Shown one piece after another: positions 7,648 to 12,867 of a DNA stretch of 12,867 nt. The stretch lies in the NCBI GenBank assembly GCA_964399955.1, contig CAYNST010000102.1, forward strand, positions 1 through 12,867. Reading direction: 5' to 3'. Position 1 is the first letter of the stretch. The number at the start of each line of letters is the position of its first letter. A program made the position numbers and the translations under genes. Below the pieces are notes generated by a model, which was given only the letters and a program-made list of their open reading frames with translations, ran no database searches and was not told the origin of the DNA. Source of the stretch: CAYNST01 sp964399955 (GTDB lineage: Bacteria; Pseudomonadota; Gammaproteobacteria; Pseudomonadales; Cellvibrionaceae).

Positions 7648-8484
7648 TCAGGTCAGTAGCCCATAAAACATGCGCAGCGAGGTCAGCAGCAGGAACAGGG
7701 CAAACACCTGCCGCAATCGCCGGGCGTCTATGGCGTGGGCCAGACGCGCCCCCAAAGGCGCGGTAAGCATGGTGGCAGGCACTATGGCGGCAACCCCCAG
7801 CAGGTTGACGTAACCCAGGCTCAGCAGCGGGCGCCCAGGTATGTGCAGGCCGTTTACGATGAACCCCAGGGCACCGGGCAGGCTGATGATCATGCCTATG
7901 GCCGCCGCAGTACCCACCGCTCGATGAATTGGGTAATTCAAGAGGCTCAGCGTAGGCACGCTCAAGGTGCCACCGCCAATGCCCATCAAGGTGGATAAGC
8001 TGCCAATAGCGGCGCCTATCAGTTGTCTGAATGGCGTGCGGGGCAGGCCATCGGCTATGGCTTTGGTTTTTACCGGCAGCGCCATATTGGCCGCCACCAA
8101 CAGCGCCAGGGCAGCAAACAGGGCGGTCAGGGTTGCGCCGCGCAAGTGTCCACTCAACCACGCACCCAGCAGCACCCCCACCAACAGCCCGGGCCCCAGC
8201 GCCCGCAGCAAATCACCGTCCAGGCTCCCCCGCCGCGCGTGAGCGCGTGCAGACATTATTGACGTTGGGATTATAGTGGCCAGGGAGGTGCCCACCGCCA
8301 TGTGCATCTTCACGGCTTCATCCACCCCCAGCAGGGTAAACAGGTGAAACAGCACTGGCACCACCACGATACCGCCACCCACACCCAGCAGCCCGGCCAG
8401 CAAGCCTGCAAAAGCACCCGTGGCGAGAAGCGCTGCCAGCAGGCCAAGCAGCCAGACGACGCTGTAGCTTTCAAATGTGTGCAA
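7648..8484 (-). CDS. TauE/SafE family membrane permease
   Basis: The 278-residue hydrophobic protein has the two-fold TauE/SafE pattern. The first repeat carries GLLAGLLGVGGGIVVVP near residues 27-43; the second carries GSLSTLMGIGGGTLSVP in the middle of the chain. About eight membrane segments are visible, with short loops, and length fits the family. Members move anions such as sulfite, sulfoacetate or other organosulfur compounds; the substrate here cannot be told from sequence or context. The start is TTG at 8484, supported by AGGA seven bases upstream (complement of 8492-8495) and by the lack of a better start before the first membrane segment. It is convergent with the lipoprotein gene, with only 24 bases between their stops and no clear terminator. 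Confidence 0.9.
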   Translation of the reverse strand: MHTFESYSVVWLLGLLAALLATGAFAGLLAGLLGVGGGIVVVPVLFHLFTLLGVDEAVKMHMAVGTSLATIIPTSIMSARAHARRGSLDGDLLRALGPGLLVGVLLGAWLSGHLRGATLTALFAALALLVAANMALPVKTKAIADGLPRTPFRQLIGAAIGSLSTLMGIGGGTLSVPTLSLLNYPIHRAVGTAAAIGMIISLPGALGFIVNGLHIPGRPLLSLGYVNLLGVAAIVPATMLTAPLGARLAHAIDARRLRQVFALFLLLTSLRMFYGLLT

Positions 8485-9744
8485 GTGGGTATCCTGTGGC
8501 CAGTGGGAATGGTCGGCTTGTGCCAGTAGTTATACCCTCGGCAAAGCCTGTGTGCAAATGGCAGATGTGGGTGACCGAGAGGCCCGGCAGGCTGCGGTTG
8601 GCATGAATGCAAAAGTCAGGCATCTGCATCCACGCGCCCCGGTCCCATACGTTTACCCTGCCGATATCCCTGGGGTGATCAGCTACTTGAGAAACTACCG
8701 GCCTCAATAATTGCCGCTTGCTGGCTACCGGTAACGGGATTCAAGGCAATAGGAGCGGGCTTCTCTGCTGACCTGATTTGCAGAGATCACCCTGGCGCAG
8801 ATGCCGTAGGCCATCAATACGGAATCAAAAATACCGGAGCGCTTGCCAGGGCCGAAGGGTGAGGCTTTAACAGCATCAAACCAAAATGTCGTACCCTGAC
8901 ATGTTAATCTGCCCCACGGATAAACCAATAGAATTGTCTCTTACCCAAAGTTCATTCCAAACTGTTCGGCGCCGAAGGGCGGTGTCAGCTTCAATGCAAA
9001 CTAAAAATAACTTACTCCGGAGACTTCTTCCTCATTTTCAGGCGGTTAACGCAGGGGAATCTACTGCGGAAACCCTCGCCAGCTTCTTGGCGTCAGTTAA
9101 AACTGCCTCGGTGGCAGCCGTCCCGCATCCGGCCTCATCATCTGGATGGCAGGTGAATTATCATTTAACAATTAACCGGTTTTGTAAAACTATTGGTATT
9201 CCTGGGGCTTCTCCTTCTGCTGCATATGACGTTGAGTGTCAGGAGGTTTGTGACGAATGCATGCCGACGGAGCAAGAATCTTCCAGTTCAGGTGTGCCCA
9301 ACATGCAGTTGTCATATTGCAATGGCTCGGACTCGCTCGCCAGCAAAGCTCCAGTTTAGGCGTCGTTTTCCTCTTTTTGTCCGGTCTTCCCCACTGTTGG
9401 CTTATCAGTTGCGCCTTATCTCTGGGGGCATGACACCAGCAATTTGGCTCAATCTGTTCTCCCGGTTTGGCAAAGGACTGTCGTCGACCGTAAAAACTTT
9501 TGTAACAACCTGACCGCTAAGGCAAATATGCCCAGCAGTTCCCAAAATACCACCCGCTTAAGTATTGCGGATTTTGGGAATGTTGAATCTACGTATTGAT
9601 ATCTGTTATCGTTCTTTGAGCGTCAGCTCGAATTAATTTTATGCCTGACAGAAGAAACTATTTGAGACCGCTCCTTGGCCCTATGATAACGCACAGCAGG
9701 GGCTAGATCAGCCTTGCACAATAAACGGATTAGTATGCGGGGCA
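8485..9744. other. Gene-poor stretch with no recognisable gene
   Basis: About 1.26 kb without a gene I can support. Open frames exist at 8477-8710 (+), 8725-8928 (-), 8886-9359 (+, 157 residues) and 9193-9513 (+, 106 residues). They overlap each other, lack good ribosome-binding sites, and their products show no domain or membrane pattern I recognise. The sequence is less GC-rich than the flanking genes, especially after 8880, with stretches such as 9155-9195 rich in A and T. A strong AGGAGG occurs at 9241-9246 but leads only into a 58-codon frame (9257-9433). The stretch is best read as decayed or foreign sequence joined to the IS30 remnant; promoters for the permease may lie at its left end. 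Confidence 0.5.
9539..9580. repeat. Ten-base inverted repeat beside an IS30-end-like motif
   Basis: TTCCCAAAAT (9539-9548) and ATTTTGGGAA (9571-9580) are perfect inverted copies separated by 22 bases. The stem can extend inward as CC/GG after one bulged base. No T run follows, so it does not look like a terminator. Two bases later GTTGAATCTACG (9582-9593) begins, a near copy of the IS30-type end at 10362-10373. Confidence 0.5.
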
Positions 9745-9749
9745 TGATC

Positions 9750-10344
9750 CAATGTGAGCCCGCACCTGCTGAGCGCGTGCATGGGGATTCATGCGTACTT
9801 GTACAGGCAAGGCTTGTGACAGGCGGCGTACCGGAACAACCCAGTTGTGGGAAGATCAAAAACCGGCTCAAATTGGCTGGTCGTCCAGGCATGGGTGATG
9901 GCAAGGGCCGCAGTGGCACCCAGCATTATAATGGTTAAGATAAGCGCGCTTTTGACGGTTGTTTGCGTGTCAATAGTAAAAGTGCCAAGGGCGTTACGCG
10001 GGCCAATATTGATCTGCTTAAGCCCCGCATGAGTATTGTACACACCATCACTTTCGGCAACGGAAGCGAGTTCGCCTATCACGAGGTGGCCCGAGAGCTT
10101 GAGGTAAAAGTATATTTTGCTACCCGTACCACGCTTGCAGCGGGGCATCAACGAGAATGCGAAGGGCTTACTTCGACAATAATGGCCAAAGGACACGAAC
10201 TACAAATTGGTGACGCATGCATCGGTCAAGACCCACGTCAATCCACTAAATGACCGATCAAATAAATTGTTTGGATACGCGACACCCTCCAGCCGAATAA
10301 AAGCTCGAATGGTTAGAGATAAAGCGAAGACAAAAGTGGCATAA
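9750..10344 (+). pseudogene. Decayed IS30-family transposase
   Basis: Pieces of an IS30 transposase appear in order but in changing frames: a WSPEQI-like patch near 9750-9765 (weak), IHAYLY (9787-9804), a GG-to-basic region (about 9820-9880, weak), IIMVKISALLTVV (9925-9963), RVNSKSAKGVTRANIDLLKP then VHTITFGNGSEFAYHE and VKVYFAT (9966-10124), PYHA (10124-10135), NENAKGLLRQ-stop-WPKDTNY (10150-10203) and LNDRSNKLFGYATPS, ending at TAA 10342-10344. Damage: about ten residues missing at 9963, one base lost near 10123 and another near 10138, a TAA (10180-10182) where the family has Tyr in RQYFPK, and a catalytic Asp changed to Gly (GGC 10056-10058 in TFGNG for TFDNG). The retained Glu of NEN is the last DDE residue. 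The N-terminal HTH part is missing. The copy cannot be active; family assignment rests on remembered consensus. Confidence 0.85.
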
Positions 10345-10345
10345 G

Positions 10346-10373
10346 CGTTATGCAATGTAGAGTTGAATCTGCG
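10346..10373 (+). repeat. IS30-family right terminal repeat
   Basis: Directly after the transposase remnant's stop lies a segment ending in AGAGTTGAATCTGCG. Read on the other strand it starts GCAGATTCAACTC, close to the IS30-type end that begins TGTAGATTCAA. This marks the right boundary of the element, about 23 bases before the aminotransferase start. No matching inverted left end was found. Confidence 0.6.
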
Positions 10374-10395
10374 GCCCTAAAAGAGCATTACTCTT

Positions 10396-11550
10396 ATGCA
10401 GCAACATCCATACATCGTTTTTGGGCGGCCTACCATAGGCGAGAGCGAAATTGAAGCGGTCACACAGACCCTGCGCAGCGGCTGGCTTGGCACCGGCCCC
10501 CAGGTTCAGCAGTTCCAGAAGCGCTTTGCCGAGTACATGGGCGTCAAGCACGCGGTGGCGGTGGGCTCCTGCACAGCCGCTCTGCATTTGTCGCTGGAGG
10601 CAGCTGGCATTGGCGCTGGCGACGAAGTTATTACCACCCCCTTAACCTTTGCCGCGACAGCCAATGCGATTGTGCATGCCGGTGCCACGCCGGTTTTTGC
10701 TGACGTTGACCCCGCCACCATGAACCTTGACCCGGATCAGGTCAAAGCCAAAATCACAGAGCGCACCAAAGCCATCTTGCCCGTTCACTTTGCTGGCCGC
10801 CCCTGCGATATGACCCGGTTGGGCAGTATTGCTCAAAGTCATGGGCTGACTGTGATAGAGGACTGCGCCCACGCCATTGAAGCATTTTATCACGGCCAAA
10901 AGGTGGGTGCTCTTGGCGACGCGAGCTGCTTTAGCTTCTATGTCACCAAGAACATGACCACAGCCGAGGGCGGAATGCTGTGCACCAATCGCGATGACAT
11001 TGCCGAGAAGGCCCGTGTTCTGGCGTTGCACGGTATGAGTGCCGACGCCTGGTCCAGGTTCAGTGACGCGGGTTTCAAACACTACGAAGTCATGCATCCC
11101 GGTTATAAATACAATATGACCGACATCCAGGCCTCTCTGGGGTTGCAACAAATGGCGCACCTGCCTTCCTGGCTGGCAAGTCGTGAAAGGATCTGGAACC
11201 GCTATGGTCACGCTTTTGCCGGGCTTCCATGTATAACCCCCGCTGCCGTCGAGCACGGAACAGTCCATGCTCGCCACCTGTACCCCCTGCTGATTGACCC
11301 GGATACATGCGGTATTTCCCGGGATGAATTCTTGAGCGCACTTCACCATCGGGGCATTGGATCTGGCGTACATTATCGAGCGCTGCATACCCACCCTTAC
11401 TACCGGGACAGGTTTGATTACCAGCCGGAAGACTTTCCCAATGCTAACCGAATAGGACTTTGTACCGCCTCAATACCCTTGAGTCCTAACCTCACTGAGC
11501 AGGAGCTTGAGCGAATAGAGCAGGCGGTCAGTGAAATTCTTACGCAGTAG
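10396..11550 (+). CDS. DegT/DnrJ/EryC1/StrS family PLP sugar aminotransferase
   Basis: The 384-residue product has the normal length for this family, which transfers an amino group from glutamate to a nucleotide-linked keto sugar. Visible landmarks: SGWLGTGPQVQQFQ near residue 28, GSCTAALHLSL (cofactor phosphate region, about 57-67), ITTPLTFAATANAI, IEDCAHAI with Asp156 contacting the PLP ring nitrogen, SFYVTKNMTTAEGG with Lys185 as the Schiff-base lysine, and a C-terminal GVHYRALHTHPYYRD. All catalytic residues appear present. It most resembles enzymes making 4-amino-4,6-dideoxy sugars (PglE/ArnB-like), but the exact substrate cannot be assigned. ATG 10396 has only a weak AAGAG at 10381-10385. 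The gene starts right after the IS30 end and is followed 24 bases later by a glycosyltransferase, so it is probably part of a glycan assembly operon. Confidence 0.93.
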   Translation: MQQHPYIVFGRPTIGESEIEAVTQTLRSGWLGTGPQVQQFQKRFAEYMGVKHAVAVGSCTAALHLSLEAAGIGAGDEVITTPLTFAATANAIVHAGATPVFADVDPATMNLDPDQVKAKITERTKAILPVHFAGRPCDMTRLGSIAQSHGLTVIEDCAHAIEAFYHGQKVGALGDASCFSFYVTKNMTTAEGGMLCTNRDDIAEKARVLALHGMSADAWSRFSDAGFKHYEVMHPGYKYNMTDIQASLGLQQMAHLPSWLASRERIWNRYGHAFAGLPCITPAAVEHGTVHARHLYPLLIDPDTCGISRDEFLSALHHRGIGSGVHYRALHTHPYYRDRFDYQPEDFPNANRIGLCTASIPLSPNLTEQELERIEQAVSEILTQ

Positions 11551-11561
11551 CTGTTGCTACT

Positions 11562-11568
11562 AAGAGGT
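11562..11568 (+). promoter_or_regulatory. Ribosome-binding site deciding the glycosyltransferase start
   Basis: AAGAGGT ends six bases before ATG 11575. This favours that ATG over an in-frame TTG at 11554, which lies upstream of the site. Confidence 0.7.
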
Positions 11569-11574
11569 AAGCTA

Positions 11575-12570
11575 ATGCGTTTTGTTTTTTTGATACCCGA
11601 CTATGCCCCCGGCCTGATACTTCGGGGGCGACGATTTCTCCAGGGCACGCCCGCCCGGGGTTTGGTCGCAAAAACCCGCGATATGCGGGTTGCCAAAGTC
11701 TTTGGTGGCTCACTTAATATCATTCGACACTGTTTGGCTGCACGCAACGCCGGGGCAGACGCGGTTATAGCCACCGAGCGGGGCGTTGATGACCATGGGT
11801 TTGTCAGCGATATTGCCAAACTCCCCATTATTCGCTGGAAGGATCGCAACCCCGAAGACGTCTGCCTGGTACCGGACATGCTGACTCGGCTCATCAATAG
11901 TCACCCGGGGCCGTGTATTTCCTATCAGCAAAGCCCCAAGCAGATCAAACACGACTATGACTATCAGCGCGACAACGTCCGTATTTGGACGGACTCGGAA
12001 TTAATGCTGGCGCTTTGCCAGAAAGCCTACCCGGGTATAGATATTCCCATCGTGCCCAACATTGTCGACCACCGGGCATTCCCCTGGGTGCCGCAAGCTC
12101 AGCGCCAACAAGGCGAGCTCATTGCCTTTCCTCGCAAAGAGCCGGAGTTCATTGGTGCCGCCTACCGCCTCTACCAGGAAAAAGGTGGCCGTTACTGGCG
12201 CCTGAATCTTGTTGATGGCCTGCCCTTCACCGAGCTTGCCAAGCGCTTCCGCACCCCGCAGGCGTTTCTGGCCTCCGGCGCGGTCGAGGGCTGCGCGCTA
12301 CCGCCTCAGGAGTGCATGGCAGCAGGCATTGTTGTAATAGGGCGAAGCGCCAATGGCGCAAACTTTTGCATGCAGGATGAACGCACAGCGTTGGTCGCCG
12401 AGACGCCAGAGCAAGCGGCTGAAGCACTGCTCCGCGCCGAAGACGCTGAGCTCCGGGAGCAGTTGACGAAAACCGGGTACGCCTTCATTCAGCGCTACTT
12501 TGATACCGGCGAGCCGCACCTATTCTGGAAGCAGGTCATACAATCCTTCGGTCCTCGCCAAGCTGGATGA
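11575..12570 (+). CDS. GT4-like glycosyltransferase
   Basis: The 331-residue product has features of a GT-B glycosyltransferase. The N-terminal half begins with a hydrophobic strand (FVFLIPDY) and has a GGSLNIIRHCLAARNAGADAVIAT stretch typical of the acceptor-side Rossmann fold. The C-terminal half carries EGCALPPQE, a clear E-x7-E motif (Glu238 and Glu246) followed by CMAAGIVVIG, the usual nucleotide-sugar site of GT4-type retaining enzymes. A helical C-terminal end with RYFDTGEPHLFW completes the fold. The protein is a little shorter than many GT4 enzymes but shows no internal gap. With the upstream aminotransferase it forms a likely two-gene operon. Donor and acceptor are unknown; transfer of the amino sugar made next door is inference. 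No membrane segment is seen, so it should act in the cytoplasm or at the inner membrane face. Confidence 0.85.
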   Translation: MRFVFLIPDYAPGLILRGRRFLQGTPARGLVAKTRDMRVAKVFGGSLNIIRHCLAARNAGADAVIATERGVDDHGFVSDIAKLPIIRWKDRNPEDVCLVPDMLTRLINSHPGPCISYQQSPKQIKHDYDYQRDNVRIWTDSELMLALCQKAYPGIDIPIVPNIVDHRAFPWVPQAQRQQGELIAFPRKEPEFIGAAYRLYQEKGGRYWRLNLVDGLPFTELAKRFRTPQAFLASGAVEGCALPPQECMAAGIVVIGRSANGANFCMQDERTALVAETPEQAAEALLRAEDAELREQLTKTGYAFIQRYFDTGEPHLFWKQVIQSFGPRQAG

Positions 12571-12584
12571 CCTATGAGTTCTCA

Positions 12585-12637
12585 CGATAATTGTCCTGGC
12601 CGCCTGTGTCATCGACATAGGCGGCCCATCATTATCG
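12585..12637 (+). terminator. Large composite inverted repeat, probable operon terminator
   Basis: GGCCGCCTGTGTC (12598-12610) and GACATAGGCGGCC (12614-12626) form a 13-base stem with one G-U pair and a three-base loop. An outer pair of arms, CGATAAT (12585-12591) and ATTATCG (12631-12637), extends the symmetry across short internal loops. It starts 14 bases after the glycosyltransferase stop. There is no real T run, so it may instead stabilise the 3' end or be a mobile repeat unit. Confidence 0.5.
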
Positions 12638-12867
12638 CTGCCACCTTCAGTTAATCGGCTTCCGTCGGTCGGCGGGGCGATTTGGTGCATATACAATGCG
12701 CACAAGGGTCTGGGCTTACTCGACTGGAATTTTCTAGCAAGGCATTGGAGCTTGTAAATGCCGCCAGCCAGGACGATCTGCCCGCCAGGAGCATGTGAGG
12801 GGAGATGCGGCACAGCTACGGCCTTGCAGCTTGTGTGGCAAAGCTCGCTGGACAGCAGCGGACGGTA
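12638..12867. other. Tail of the window without a supported gene
   Basis: All frames here are short or broken. A frame from ATG 12805 stays open to the window edge, but AGGGGAG touches its start codon and only 21 codons are visible, so it cannot be judged. A frame starting at 12574 runs through the inverted repeat and stops at about 12654. I see no promoter or RNA gene here. Confidence 0.4.

Noticed and set aside
8886..9359. 157-residue open frame on the plus strand
   Set aside because: No ribosome-binding site, no recognisable domain, and heavily overlapped by another open frame. It is not supported as a gene, though not excluded.
9257..9433. 58-codon frame preceded by a strong AGGAGG
   Set aside because: The ribosome-binding site is good, but the product shows no pattern and overlaps other open frames; one signal alone is not enough.
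9789..10196. 135-residue open frame on the minus strand
   Set aside because: It is antisense to the IS30 transposase remnant, whose order of family motifs on the plus strand explains the sequence.
12574..12656. Short frame reading RRPIII, resembling the start of a sulfotransferase
   Set aside because: The similarity is only a few residues, the frame stops after about 27 codons, and the stretch is explained by the inverted repeat.

Overview
The window (12,867 bases, mostly GC-rich with high coding density) looks chromosomal and gammaproteobacterial. The closest fit is a Cellvibrionaceae-like marine or polysaccharide-degrading bacterium. The reasons are long serine-rich linkers in a secreted protein, a DUF1592/DUF1552 gene pair, a pseudomonad-type 2-isopropylmalate synthase (LeuA), and an Lrp/AsnC regulator of the type seen in pseudomonads and relatives. 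The taxonomic call is inference from remembered family similarity, not from a search.

Layout. (1) 1-3659: a translationally coupled pair. The first is a secreted multidomain DUF1587/1595/1592/1588/1585 cytochrome-like protein whose N-terminus lies outside the window. The second is a Tat-exported DUF1552 protein; the two overlap by ATGA. (2) 3886-4167: a small orphan protein with three membrane segments. (3) 4187-6608: an Lrp/AsnC regulator and leuA, transcribed divergently. Their shared intergenic region carries a 17-base palindrome that is a good operator candidate, and a possible leader peptide with a hairpin. A terminator-like hairpin follows leuA. (4) 6814-7623: a lipoprotein with two cadherin-like repeats. 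(5) 7648-8484, minus strand: a TauE/SafE membrane permease. (6) 8485-10375: about 1.9 kb without an intact gene. Its right half is a decayed IS30-family transposase ending in a recognisable IS30-type terminal repeat; its left half holds no gene I can identify. (7) 10396-12570: a two-gene operon, a DegT/DnrJ/EryC1/StrS sugar aminotransferase and a GT4-like glycosyltransferase, probably part of a surface-glycan locus. (8) 12571-12867: a large composite inverted repeat, probably the operon terminator, then sequence with no convincing gene.

How the genes fit together. The DUF1592/DUF1552 pair should act in the periplasm or on the cell surface, but its reaction is unknown. The Lrp-type protein probably controls itself and possibly leuA, linking leucine or another amino acid to leucine biosynthesis. 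The aminotransferase and glycosyltransferase would make and attach an amino sugar. The IS30 scar sits directly upstream of that operon, suggesting it lies at an old insertion or rearrangement junction. I saw no CRISPR array, tRNA, rRNA, defence system or intact mobile element. The least explained items are the Lrp/leuA control region, the DUF1592 protein with its unusual CX3CH motif, and the gene-poor scar.
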